Shown piece by piece: positions 35,790 through 44,772 of a stretch of 64,000 bases of DNA. Every line of letters begins with the position of its first letter. The stretch's first letter is position 1. Under the pieces are notes generated by a model. That model was not told where the DNA came from, did not search any database, and saw only the letters and a program-made list of their open reading frames with translations. Location: contig OZ241909.1 of NCBI GenBank assembly GCA_965203735.1, positions 3,038,001 to 3,102,000 of the forward strand, given 5' to 3'. Origin of the DNA: Bin55 sp965203735. GTDB lineage: Bacteria > Pseudomonadota > Gammaproteobacteria > Pseudomonadales > Azotimanducaceae. The translations under genes and the position numbers were made by a program.

Positions 35790-36908
35790 ATGAAGAAGTT
35801 CTTAATTGGCGCTGCACAAATTGGACTCATCCTGTTGTTTCTAGTTGTGGCGTTTGTGTTTTCCCGCGCACCATCCATTGATGACATCGAGTCAGGATCG
35901 GAGGACTCGATGTCGGCCTCCGAGAGCTCACTCTACGTGTCAGTTTTCCGACCAGAGATCAATTCAACCAGCCTCATTGTTAACACGACCGGAACAGTTG
36001 AAGCCCAAAATACTGTGTCCATGACGACTCAAGTAGCAGGACGAGTGGTTTGGGTTTCCGATGATCTTAGAAATGGAGGCTCCTTTGACAATGCGCAAGA
36101 GCTGCTAAGGATCGACACAAGTGAGTTTGAGCTTGCTGTTGCTCAAGCGGAAGCCAATTTGGAAGTTGCAAAAGCGAACTTGGAACTAAGTATGGCTGAA
36201 AGCCAGGCTGGGACAGAAAATTGGGAGATCATGAATGGAGGCGATGAAGTTCCAGAGTTAGTCGCGAGGATCCCTCAGATTTCCCAGTCGCGAGCCAACA
36301 TCTCGACTGCACAAGCAAACCTAGAAATCGCAGAACTGCAACTGTCTCGAACGTCCTTCTCTCTTCCATTCGATGGCAAGGTATTGTCGACCGATGCAGG
36401 TCTAGGGCAGTTCTTGACCAAAGGTCAACCATTTGGGCTTGCTTACGACATAAGCTCACTGGAAGTTCGAGTCGATATTTCAGATAGCGAGATGCAATTG
36501 CTGAGCCCGGCAAAGGGAAGAGTCGCAACCGTTTTGATGGGTGGAAGGGAGTTTGACGCCATCGTAGAACGTACCTCCTCTTCTGTCGATAGAAGAAGTC
36601 GCACGACAACTCTGTACTTGGTATTTGAGTCTCCGAACGAATTGTTGCCAGGTCATTTTGTAGATGTACGCATTTCTGGTCGTGAAGCGCGTGAAAGCTA
36701 TCGACTGCCGGAAACGGTGGAGCAGGCTCAGTCGGCACTTTGGGTCGTCCGAAACGACAAGCTCGAACGCTACCAACCCAAAATCATCGCCCGGGAGGGT
36801 CGCGAAATCGTAGTGTCGGCTTTTGATTACGGTGATGGAATTGTCGTGGGCACGCTAAACAACGTAAACCCTGGAATGCAAGTCGTAGCGAACATCGTAA
36901 GACTGTGA
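35790..36908 (+). CDS. RND efflux periplasmic adaptor (membrane fusion protein), pair 2
   Basis: A 372-residue HlyD/AcrA-type adaptor with an N-terminal membrane helix at residues 6-26. The two lipoyl halves are NTTGTVEAQNTVSMTTQVAG and LSRTSFSLPFDGKVLSTDAG, flanking a short helical hairpin, and the beta-barrel domain follows. As with pair 1 there is a membrane anchor rather than a lipobox. The permease start overlaps its stop as GTGA, so the two are made in fixed ratio. It is the first gene after tRNA-Met. Confidence 0.9.
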   Translation: MKKFLIGAAQIGLILLFLVVAFVFSRAPSIDDIESGSEDSMSASESSLYVSVFRPEINSTSLIVNTTGTVEAQNTVSMTTQVAGRVVWVSDDLRNGGSFDNAQELLRIDTSEFELAVAQAEANLEVAKANLELSMAESQAGTENWEIMNGGDEVPELVARIPQISQSRANISTAQANLEIAELQLSRTSFSLPFDGKVLSTDAGLGQFLTKGQPFGLAYDISSLEVRVDISDSEMQLLSPAKGRVATVLMGGREFDAIVERTSSSVDRRSRTTTLYLVFESPNELLPGHFVDVRISGREARESYRLPETVEQAQSALWVVRNDKLERYQPKIIAREGREIVVSAFDYGDGIVVGTLNNVNPGMQVVANIVRL

Positions 36909-39900
36909 CAGAGGTCTCCCAAACACCAAAGAGCGCTCAAACAGGTCTAACCTCTCGCGTTTCGTTGATCACATTCTTTGCTAACAATCCCGTGGCGGCG
37001 AACCTGCTCATGGCAGTCCTACTTCTGGGTGGATTTCTCGCGGCTCGCGGATTGCCATCACAAGTATTTCCCGATATAGATCCCCAAATCATCACTGTTT
37101 CGATCCCCTATCTTGGAGCAACTCCTTCCGAAGTGGAGGAGAGCATTACTCGTCGTGTCGATGAAGCACTGCGAGGAATAGACGGCATTGATCGAGTCCT
37201 ATCCAAAGCATCCGAGGGCTATGGTCGTATTACGGTTGAACTCAAGGACTTTGCGAATACCGACAAGGTCAAGGACGACGTGCAATCGGCAGTCGATCGG
37301 ATTGCAGACTTTCCGCCATTAGACGCCGAAGAGCCCGAAGTGGTCAAAGTGGAGACTTTGCAGAACGTTATGCGCATCGCGGTACGCACAAAACGCGATG
37401 AGTTCTACCTTGATGAAGCGGTGCGCAATCTCGAACAGGATCTACTTGCGATCGAAGATGTTTCGCACATCCAGCTGGAAGGCAATCTTGCCTATGAAAT
37501 TGCAGTCGAAGTGAGCGAGGAAAAACTTAGGCAATATCAACTGTCGATAAGCGAAGTCGCTTCCGCCATAAAAGCAACTTCACTAAATCTATCTTCCGGA
37601 GAGATTCGAACAAAAGCTGGCGACCTCCTCCTGCGTACGGACCAAAAAAGAGAAACTGGTTCTGAGTTTGAAGACATTGTCATTCGAACGTTGCCCTCGG
37701 GTTCGGAATTGCGGATCGCCGATATAGCTACGGTCGTAGATGGATTTGCTGATGAAGACTTGACCCAAGAAATCGATGGAGACAGAGCTGTTTTCGTCCG
37801 AATTCAAGCTTCAAAGGGTCAAAACATTCTCAGTGTCTCCGAGATTCTCTATGACTTCATTGAAAACTACGAACCGCCGCCGGGAGTAAGTATTCAGATT
37901 TGGGAAGACGACGCGTCTCTACTTCAAAGTCGTCTTAGTCTGCTGCTACGCAATGGTGCACTCGGCTTCGCACTCGTCTTCATGTTTCTCGTTGTGATGC
38001 TCGACCTTCGACTAGCCTTTTGGGTGGCTATGGGTGTCCCCATCTCTTTCTTGGGCGGTTTCATATTTTTTGATTTCTTTGGTGTCGACATCAACATGGT
38101 CTCTTTGTTTGCGTTGATCATTGTTCTGGGCATAGTGGTGGACGATGCGATTGTTGTCGGGGAAAACATCGGAAGCGAACACCGCAAGGGTCTCCGTGGT
38201 AGTGCGGCCGCTGTATCGGGAGTTCGAGGAGTGTTTTCTCCTGTTACGGTCGGAGTAGTAACGACCATGGTGGCATTTGCTCCACTTCTTTTCGTTACCG
38301 GAACGATGGGGCAGATCTTAGGAATTGTCCCCATTGTGGTCATAGCCATTCTCGCAATGTCTCTCGTAGAGGTTTTCTTCATTCTCCCCGCACACCTATC
38401 TCACGAACAACGATGGAGTCGCTGGCCACTAGACCGCATTCAAGACTACGTCGCAGACAAAGTCGAGACGTTTAGAGACACTGCAGTTACGTTCGCAGTG
38501 AAACATGCGGTTCAACATCGCTATATGACCCTGCTTTATGGGCTTGGCATGCTCACACTCGCAGTGATGTTTGTCGTCAATGGTGCTGTGAGAGTCGAAT
38601 TCTTTCCTGTCGTTGAGGCTGACAGCATCCGAATTGAATTAGATTTTCCGGTTGGAACTCCATTTGAATTGACTCGCTCCATCGCCCTTAGAGTTGAGAA
38701 TTCGGTCAAGGCGATAAATGCGACACTAGACGGAACTGCCGTCAGTTCAATAGCTATAACGTCTGGCGGAAGAACGCCGGAGGCAGGTGGACCTCCCACC
38801 GGCGACCCTCAAACCATGCAAGCTGCTCGCAATCTGGCTGATATCGACGTTCAATTGAAGCCCGAACCTATTCGAACGGTGTCGGCACGCGAACTTGAAC
38901 GACTCATTCGCCAGGAATTGGGACCAGTGCCGGAAGCTGAATCGATCAACTTCTCCTCGAATCTCATCTCCGAGTCCTCGATCCTGGAGTACGAACTCAC
39001 GCACAACGACGACGCAACTTTACGTCATGCGGTCGAAGACATGAGGGAACGTCTGCAGCAGATGCCTATGTTGACCGAACTGCGAGATACGCTAAGCAAT
39101 GGGAAGCGTCAATTTGACATTGAGCTCACACCTGCGGGAAAAGCCGCAGGTCTCTCACATGCAGTTGTCGCAAGACAACTCCGACAGAACTTCTTTGGTG
39201 AAGAAGTCCAACGTATACAGCGGGGAAGAGAGGAAATCAAGGTCATGGTCCGTTACCCATCCGACGAGAGAAGGAGCACGAGCGATTTCTTTAACACCCG
39301 TATTCGTCTCGACGACGGCACAGAACTGCCACTCTCGACCGTTGCGGAAGTATCGGAAACGCGAAGTTTTTCCGCTATTGATCGAGTCGACGGGTTTCGA
39401 GTCTTAACGGTTTCCGCCGAGGTCGACAAGGAACTGTCGTCAACCGGCGAAGCCGCAGGACGTATTCAGCGTAATGTGATTCCCGCTGTGTTGGCCGAGT
39501 ACCCGGGGCTTCGTATCGGTCAGGCGGGATTTGGACGAGAACAAGCAAGAGATCTCGGATCGCTAGGTCGATTGGCAACGATTGCAGTGATCGTGATATT
39601 TGCCTTAATAGCGTCGCAAATGCGAAGCTATTCCATGCCTCTCGTAATCTTGTCAGGAATACCTTTTGGCGCTGCCGGTGCCGTTATCGGTCACTTTCTT
39701 CTCGGTTACGAACTCTCGATGGTTTCGATGTTTGGAATAGTTGCTCTAAGCGGCGTAGTGGTAAACGACAGCTTGGTCCTCGTAGACCGCTACAGAAGAC
39801 TGCGAGTCGAAAACCCGGATCTTTCAGTTCAGCAAGGCATTGTGGAAGCAACACGCCTCCGTTTTCGCGCTATTTTTCTCACGACAGCGACGACAGCGTT

Positions 39901-40093
39901 GGGACTAACCCCCATGCTTTTTGAGACTAGCCTGCAAGCGCAGTTTCTTATCCCAATGGCTGTGTCATTGGCTACAGGTATCGTATTTGCGAGCGTAGTC
40001 ATAATTTTCTTGGTTCCTGCCTTGGTAGTCATTCGAGACGACATCTTGAGTCTGTTCCGCCCGAAAACGATAATTAGTGATACCAGAAGTTAG
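36905..40093 (+). CDS. RND efflux permease (HAE1-like), pair 2
   Basis: A 1062-residue RND pump with the 1 + 5 + 1 + 5 helix plan. The helix-4 aspartate pair is in GIVVDDAIVVGE and the second-half counterpart is GVVVNDSLVLVDR. It resembles the permease of pair 1 along its whole length (for example IQRGREEIKVMVRYP against IQRGEQELRVIVRYP), so the two operons look like diverged paralogs. It starts with GTG at 36905, coupled to the adaptor. No outer-membrane channel gene follows. Confidence 0.92.
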   Translation: MTEVSQTPKSAQTGLTSRVSLITFFANNPVAANLLMAVLLLGGFLAARGLPSQVFPDIDPQIITVSIPYLGATPSEVEESITRRVDEALRGIDGIDRVLSKASEGYGRITVELKDFANTDKVKDDVQSAVDRIADFPPLDAEEPEVVKVETLQNVMRIAVRTKRDEFYLDEAVRNLEQDLLAIEDVSHIQLEGNLAYEIAVEVSEEKLRQYQLSISEVASAIKATSLNLSSGEIRTKAGDLLLRTDQKRETGSEFEDIVIRTLPSGSELRIADIATVVDGFADEDLTQEIDGDRAVFVRIQASKGQNILSVSEILYDFIENYEPPPGVSIQIWEDDASLLQSRLSLLLRNGALGFALVFMFLVVMLDLRLAFWVAMGVPISFLGGFIFFDFFGVDINMVSLFALIIVLGIVVDDAIVVGENIGSEHRKGLRGSAAAVSGVRGVFSPVTVGVVTTMVAFAPLLFVTGTMGQILGIVPIVVIAILAMSLVEVFFILPAHLSHEQRWSRWPLDRIQDYVADKVETFRDTAVTFAVKHAVQHRYMTLLYGLGMLTLAVMFVVNGAVRVEFFPVVEADSIRIELDFPVGTPFELTRSIALRVENSVKAINATLDGTAVSSIAITSGGRTPEAGGPPTGDPQTMQAARNLADIDVQLKPEPIRTVSARELERLIRQELGPVPEAESINFSSNLISESSILEYELTHNDDATLRHAVEDMRERLQQMPMLTELRDTLSNGKRQFDIELTPAGKAAGLSHAVVARQLRQNFFGEEVQRIQRGREEIKVMVRYPSDERRSTSDFFNTRIRLDDGTELPLSTVAEVSETRSFSAIDRVDGFRVLTVSAEVDKELSSTGEAAGRIQRNVIPAVLAEYPGLRIGQAGFGREQARDLGSLGRLATIAVIVIFALIASQMRSYSMPLVILSGIPFGAAGAVIGHFLLGYELSMVSMFGIVALSGVVVNDSLVLVDRYRRLRVENPDLSVQQGIVEATRLRFRAIFLTTATTALGLTPMLFETSLQAQFLIPMAVSLATGIVFASVVIIFLVPALVVIRDDILSLFRPKTIISDTRS

Positions 40094-40126
40094 CCTTATC
40101 TACTCCTGATTGGGAGTTCGCTAAAG

Positions 40127-41422
40127 ATGAAAGCAAGTAGCTCGATGTTTGGGCTGGGATTGATGACTCTTTGCTTAGTTGCCTTGCCTAATGGGATTTT
40201 GAGTGCGCATTCCCCGGTCGAGACCGAATCCCGTGTTACGGATGAAACTCTCAGAGAGGGATCCTATACCCGTACACCGCCCCAAGTTTATTGGTCGATT
40301 ACTGATAGCCCCTTTTTCATAGATGTAGTAGCAAGTCAGGAAGAGAGCACAGAAGCGGAAATCGACGAACTCTTGGAGACATGCGTCTCTAGACAGAATA
40401 TAGCGTCTCACGAGCAATGCCGAGAGCGATTGACGGCTTTTTTTCAAGATGAGCCGATTTGGAATTCTTCCCGTATGGAGTATTTCGACTACTTTCGAGG
40501 CCCCAACTTAGCGAAGTTTTCATTTCACAATCTACGTGTTCGAAGACTGAAGTTTGAGTACAGCGACTACCTGAGACACACACCGCCTACTTGGGGGGAT
40601 ATCTTTGACGATGGTCTCTCTGAAAGGTTAGGAATTGTGTGGGACGTCCTCAACGACGACACTTGTATTGAATTGGCGTCACATGATGGAATACGACCAA
40701 AGATGCATGAACGCTGCAAATCCATCGACTTGTTCAAATGGGCTACTTTTGTGGATGCGTGCGGTTGGGGACCACAACACTGGCTATTTCTCCAGTCTCC
40801 CGTACCATCTCCGGAGTATCGCCACTTAACCAACTTTGAACACAGCGTTGAAGAAATCGATCAAAAGATGTTGGATCCCGACCAACGAAAGAGGACCCTC
40901 AAGTTTCAGAAGAGGTCTTATTTGCTGGTCGTGTGGCTAAAGTCGGTCTGCGAAGGGGCCTCTCTTCAAATTCTGCCGTCGGAAATAGGGTTGGGTTTTG
41001 AGTCGGGAGACTTAGACTCGAGTGACTTACATAAGCACAAGAAAGAAACACACGATCTAGCGCTGAGGATAGCCGCGAAGGCAGGGTCTAGTTGGGCTCA
41101 AACGAATTACTACCCTCAAAATGAAAGCTCTGGCTACTGGCAGGATCTTTATGATGAGATGCCGATTCTTGTACACCGATACATGGGTGCAGGTTACGTT
41201 ATTGGACGTCGTTTGTCGGACGAAGATCGAGTGCGCCACGCCGTTCAAGCTCAGCGATTGTTGGAAGGGCGTTATCCACGTCTCGAAATCGACGAGGACT
41301 GGTACCGTCGAGACTTGGGGTTTGCGTACGCCCAACAGTTACAGTGGGATTCGTTGCTGCACGCTGACCTGGGAAATTTGAAAATGCCCTGGGAAGAGAC
41401 CATAGATTCTAGCGGCGACTAG
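40127..41422 (+). CDS. Hypothetical exported protein (431 aa)
   Basis: An N-terminal signal peptide (MKASSSMFGLGLMTLCLVALPNGILSA, probable cleavage after about residue 27) leads to a mature protein of some 400 residues. It is rich in Trp, Tyr, Asp and His and has several Cys (ETCVSRQNIASHEQC, MHERCKS, DACGWG, KSVCEG) that could form periplasmic disulfides. I recognise no family; the region around 320-390 (AAKAGSSWAQTNYYP, RRLSDEDRVRHAVQAQRLLEG) is reminiscent of helical-repeat ends. It lies 33 bp after the RND permease and may be read through from it, which would make it a possible accessory of that pump. That link is inference. Confidence 0.65.
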   Translation: MKASSSMFGLGLMTLCLVALPNGILSAHSPVETESRVTDETLREGSYTRTPPQVYWSITDSPFFIDVVASQEESTEAEIDELLETCVSRQNIASHEQCRERLTAFFQDEPIWNSSRMEYFDYFRGPNLAKFSFHNLRVRRLKFEYSDYLRHTPPTWGDIFDDGLSERLGIVWDVLNDDTCIELASHDGIRPKMHERCKSIDLFKWATFVDACGWGPQHWLFLQSPVPSPEYRHLTNFEHSVEEIDQKMLDPDQRKRTLKFQKRSYLLVVWLKSVCEGASLQILPSEIGLGFESGDLDSSDLHKHKKETHDLALRIAAKAGSSWAQTNYYPQNESSGYWQDLYDEMPILVHRYMGAGYVIGRRLSDEDRVRHAVQAQRLLEGRYPRLEIDEDWYRRDLGFAYAQQLQWDSLLHADLGNLKMPWEETIDSSGD

Positions 41423-41668
41423 TACGACTCTGAACTCAACTCGTCCTAATCGGTCTCAAACAAGCGCATACAGATGGGTTTACACAGAGCGGATCTCCAT
41501 TTGAGTGCCTCAACAGCAATTAACCAACCATCACTCGAGGATACCAATCCACATTTGAAGTGACGAAAAAAAGACCTTCCAGTCTTTCCTACGCAACGAG
41601 ATTGAAAATTCGTTAAGGATTGTCGTGCTTGGGAAGTTACGGTTTGCTTGTGAACGACCCATATTGAA

Positions 41669-42445
41669 ATGGACAATACATCAGAAAAAATCGAACAGCA
41701 TCAATTCGTCGAACGGGTATTCGATACTTTCTCTTGGCGCAGTATGCCTCAGGAGATTTGGGATGGATATGAAGACAATTGGGAATACGACTGGTACAAC
41801 GACGGATTCGAACCCGTTCATCCACGAGCGTTTGACTTTCAAGTCTTTGAAGCCCATCCCTTCAAGAGTCAAGGAGATAGGCTTTGTTTGATGACCATTG
41901 AGGGGTATCTTTACTATTTGCCTTCCTTTGTTTCTCTAATACTTGAAGACGTAGAGCGTTCCCATGATCTCGGGGATAGTCTTCTTGGAACACTTCGGAG
42001 CTACACCCCTTGGGGAGGTCCCATTGCCGATTGGGTGTGGTATACCCGAGAGCGACCTTCATTCAAGGGCTTGGGTCATAAGTTTGACGAGTCAGACGAA
42101 CTCTTTCTTGTTGGAAATCTGGAAGATTGGTTTGTAAGGAAAGCAAGACTTAATCAATGTGAACACATCGCAAAAATGACTGAACAGGAACGAGAGATTG
42201 TCGCTCTGTTCCTTGACGAATTGGTGAAGCTTCCTGACTTCCGTGATGATGCAATTCAGGTTCAGTCGGTGCAAAGCATCCTACGCAATGAATCCTATAG
42301 CAGACGCCTTGGGGCTCGAACCGAAGCCGACATCGTGCAACTGTTGGCATTGCTGGAAATTGCAACCATACGGTATCCTTCCAGTTTTCCTCCCCTTCTT
42401 GCTGAATCAATCAAGAGAGAATTGGAACGGGCCCAAATTGCTTGA
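41669..42445 (+). CDS. Hypothetical cytoplasmic protein, possibly DUF6714-like
   Basis: A 258-residue acidic protein with no signal or membrane helix. The first 100 residues contain an aromatic motif (FSWRSMPQEIWDGYEDNWEYDW) and the stretch MTIEGYLYYLPSFVSLIL. That stretch resembles the core of DUF6714 proteins (a helix with Y-x-LP before a long helix). The rest is helical. Its function is unknown, and so is its relation to the exported protein upstream and the SAM-transferase cluster downstream, each about 250 bp away. Confidence 0.6.
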   Translation: MDNTSEKIEQHQFVERVFDTFSWRSMPQEIWDGYEDNWEYDWYNDGFEPVHPRAFDFQVFEAHPFKSQGDRLCLMTIEGYLYYLPSFVSLILEDVERSHDLGDSLLGTLRSYTPWGGPIADWVWYTRERPSFKGLGHKFDESDELFLVGNLEDWFVRKARLNQCEHIAKMTEQEREIVALFLDELVKLPDFRDDAIQVQSVQSILRNESYSRRLGARTEADIVQLLALLEIATIRYPSSFPPLLAESIKRELERAQIA

Positions 42446-42513
42446 ACTAGGCACAATCCATATTTGTTTGCTCTCTCTAATCATCAGATTCCAAGACTGA
42501 ACAGAGATTGAGC

Positions 42514-42696
42514 ATGGCGACAACATGTAGCTCGAAAACTGATGTCGAGTTTGAATTGAAGGTTGTGTGTGTTACACGGTGCTTGACTGAAAAGTCGAGC
42601 CCCAAGACCATATTCGCGGACAAAGTTCGTTGGATTCCGCAAGGCAAAACTGAGTCTCCTAGGGCATCTAGATCCGACGGATTACACACACGATGA
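42514..42696 (+). CDS. Possible small gene (60 aa) coupled to the DUF3419 gene
   Basis: An open frame from the ATG at 42514 encodes a basic, Ser/Thr-rich peptide with three Cys (near residues 5, 19 and 24). Its TGA overlaps the ATG of the DUF3419 gene as ATGA, the same coupling used by the next two genes. No good ribosome site is visible and composition is not decisive. It could be a real small protein, a leader that couples translation, or chance. Confidence 0.3.
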   Translation: MATTCSSKTDVEFELKVVCVTRCLTEKSSPKTIFADKVRWIPQGKTESPRASRSDGLHTR

Positions 42697-43796
42697 CCAA
42701 CAAAAGCATAGAGTCAGGCCGAGACTGGTTGGACAGTGCACTTCAACTACCTGTTCGTTTTGCACAAGTGCGAGAAGATCCTCTGCTGGATTTGGAAATC
42801 GTCCAACGAGCACGACCCAACTGTCGAGTCCTGATCATTGCTTCGGGAGGGTGCACAGTATGTGCTCTCAATACTCTAGAACACATCAACGAAATGGTCG
42901 TAGTGGATCCAAACCCCGCCCAGATAGAGCTTGCTCGTCTCAAGCTGTTGTTACAACGCGATGCGACAGCACCTGAAAGAATCAGCTTGTTAGGACACGA
43001 GCCGATGAGTCCTGAAGAGCGGTGGGCCAAACTCGTTGGGCTGGCTAGCGAAAACGATATTGATCTTCAAGATCTGGGACCCGATCGCTTTGTGGCAAGG
43101 TACGGTTTGGACTTCATCGGTCGCTATGAAATGGTATTTGGAGAAGTCTCTCGTCGACTCGCAATGAATCATGACGACATTGTCAATTTGTTACTGCAGA
43201 ACGACCCGGAAAAACGTAGGCGCATGCTAGAAAACATGGTCGACTTCTTCAATCGCATTCGAGAAGTACTTCACGACGTAATGGAGCTCTCAAACTTGAT
43301 CGAGCTATTTGGCGAGGAAGCGACTCGAAATCGACAGCAAGACTTCTCAGACCACTTCTTTCAACGTATCAAATGGGCGTTACATCAGTTACCCACACAA
43401 TCGAATCATTTTCTGTGGCAGGTATTGTTGAGTCGATCTCCGCCACATCATTCGGTGCCGTGGCTGAGCATGTCTCTTCCAACTCAAGCCTCTGATATTG
43501 AGTTTCACCACTGCTCAATAGAAGGTTACCTGGTCGAATGCGAACAGACATTCGACTACATACATCTATCCAACGTTCTGGACTGGCTAACCAATGAACA
43601 GGCACGAAGCCTCTTAGCAAGTACATGGAAACGCCTTGGTCGTGGAGGATACGCGCTAATCCGACAACTTAACTCAAACTTGAACATTCCGAGTTTGAGC
43701 GATCAGTTTGAGTGGCTAACTCAAGACGCGAACAATATGCTCGCTAGAGATCGGAGTTTCTTTTATCGCGATCTTCATCTCGCTCGAAAACCGTGA
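42693..43796 (+). CDS. DUF3419 family protein, BtaA-like 3-amino-3-carboxypropyl transferase
   Basis: A 367-residue SAM-dependent transferase. The SAM loop RVLIIASGGCTVCALNTLE and acidic VVDPNPAQIELARLKLLLQ match BtaA/DUF3419, which moves the 3-amino-3-carboxypropyl group of SAM to diacylglycerol when betaine lipid is made. The C-terminal HLSNVLDWLTNEQARSLL with LGRGGYALIRQLN is the second family block. No BtaB methyltransferase is adjacent; instead a GNAT-like gene overlaps its end (GTGA) and a diiron oxidase follows. So the acceptor may be something other than diacylglycerol. The family assignment is fairly sure; the product is inference. Confidence 0.8.
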   Translation: MTNKSIESGRDWLDSALQLPVRFAQVREDPLLDLEIVQRARPNCRVLIIASGGCTVCALNTLEHINEMVVVDPNPAQIELARLKLLLQRDATAPERISLLGHEPMSPEERWAKLVGLASENDIDLQDLGPDRFVARYGLDFIGRYEMVFGEVSRRLAMNHDDIVNLLLQNDPEKRRRMLENMVDFFNRIREVLHDVMELSNLIELFGEEATRNRQQDFSDHFFQRIKWALHQLPTQSNHFLWQVLLSRSPPHHSVPWLSMSLPTQASDIEFHHCSIEGYLVECEQTFDYIHLSNVLDWLTNEQARSLLASTWKRLGRGGYALIRQLNSNLNIPSLSDQFEWLTQDANNMLARDRSFFYRDLHLARKP

Positions 43797-44758
43797 CGTC
43801 CACACACACCTGGAGTAAACCACCCGAAGTCTATTGTGAGCGGCTTCAGCAGTTTGAAAGGCAATTTGACTATCCGCTTACAGACTCTCGAAGGTTTCGA
43901 ATTGAGCACTCTCTCGACTATGAACGATTCTTCTCCGCAATGGGAGATTCGGTAACGGTTGCAGTGGAGAACGAAGGAGAAATCCTCGGTGTATTGAGTG
44001 CTGCAATCCGAAGTCTACACCTACCTGAAGAGAGGATAGAGAAATGGCTCTACATTGGAGATGTGAAAATCAAACGATCGGCTCGTGGACGAACCATACT
44101 AAAGAGACTGTTTGTCGCCACTCGGACCTGGGTGGGAAACAGATGCTCGAAGGGCTACTCTGTCGTGATGGATGGCACTGGTGTCACACCAAGGATGTAC
44201 ACAGGTAGGTTAGGGATTCCGGAGTTTCGAGATGTACAGAGCGTCAAGCTTCTGGCTTTTTCCACACGAAGCTTCAAACAGCATTCGATCAACACAGCAG
44301 GTGTTGAAGCGTGTGACGATCCAAGATCGTTCGCAGAGATCGCGAAGTTCATCCGAGCAAGGAGTGCCACACCCCATTGGTCGAACGAGAACATATCAGT
44401 TCGAACGCACATGAAACCGGTTTGGCTCACTGATCCCAACGCCGGATGTATGGGACTCCTGGAGGATACCCGTAGCGCAAAGAGACTGTACGATTCCGAA
44501 TCGGACGAACTTCTCTACGCGCACCTGTCCAACGTTCAGTATGAGTCAATTGAAGACCTAGTTCCCATTGTTGTCAAAGCTGGGAGAATAGCCCACACTT
44601 GCGGATGTACGAACCTGCTCCTTGCAGTCCCAAATATGCAATGTGGCATGCTCACAGATGCTTTAAACCCGGCACAGTTCGATATCTTCTCCTCAACCGT
44701 CTACGCCACAGAGAAAACTAAAGGCTATGAGTTGCCAATCAGCTCATCAGAGATCTAA
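43793..44758 (+). CDS. GNAT-fold N-acyltransferase-like protein
   Basis: A 321-residue protein. Residues 45-150 fit a GNAT acetyltransferase domain: VAVENEGEILGVLSAAI (strands 2-3), GDVKIKRSARGRTILKRLF (motif A with the R-x-x-G-x acyl-CoA loop) and YSVVMDGT. The C-terminal 150 residues may be a second, degenerate GNAT-like half. It starts with GTG overlapping the DUF3419 stop and is followed 14 bp later by the diiron oxidase, so the three are one unit. It probably acylates the amine of the intermediate made by the upstream enzyme; this is inferred from context. Confidence 0.7.
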   Translation: MTSTHTWSKPPEVYCERLQQFERQFDYPLTDSRRFRIEHSLDYERFFSAMGDSVTVAVENEGEILGVLSAAIRSLHLPEERIEKWLYIGDVKIKRSARGRTILKRLFVATRTWVGNRCSKGYSVVMDGTGVTPRMYTGRLGIPEFRDVQSVKLLAFSTRSFKQHSINTAGVEACDDPRSFAEIAKFIRARSATPHWSNENISVRTHMKPVWLTDPNAGCMGLLEDTRSAKRLYDSESDELLYAHLSNVQYESIEDLVPIVVKAGRIAHTCGCTNLLLAVPNMQCGMLTDALNPAQFDIFSSTVYATEKTKGYELPISSSEI

Positions 44759-44772
44759 TCAATGAAATCACT

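Noticed and set aside
41570..41587. AAAGAC/GTCTTT stem next to an A-run, possible bidirectional terminator
   Set aside because: The six-pair stem has only two G-C pairs, and no supported gene ends just before it on either strand.
41446..41676. 76-codon minus-strand frame between two hypothetical genes
   Set aside because: It needs a TTG start inside the next gene, has no ribosome site and no recognisable features; too weak to call.
42600..42640. TTGACT-like promoter inside the small frame before the DUF3419 gene
   Set aside because: The nearest -10-like hexamer is about 20 bp away, outside the usual spacing.
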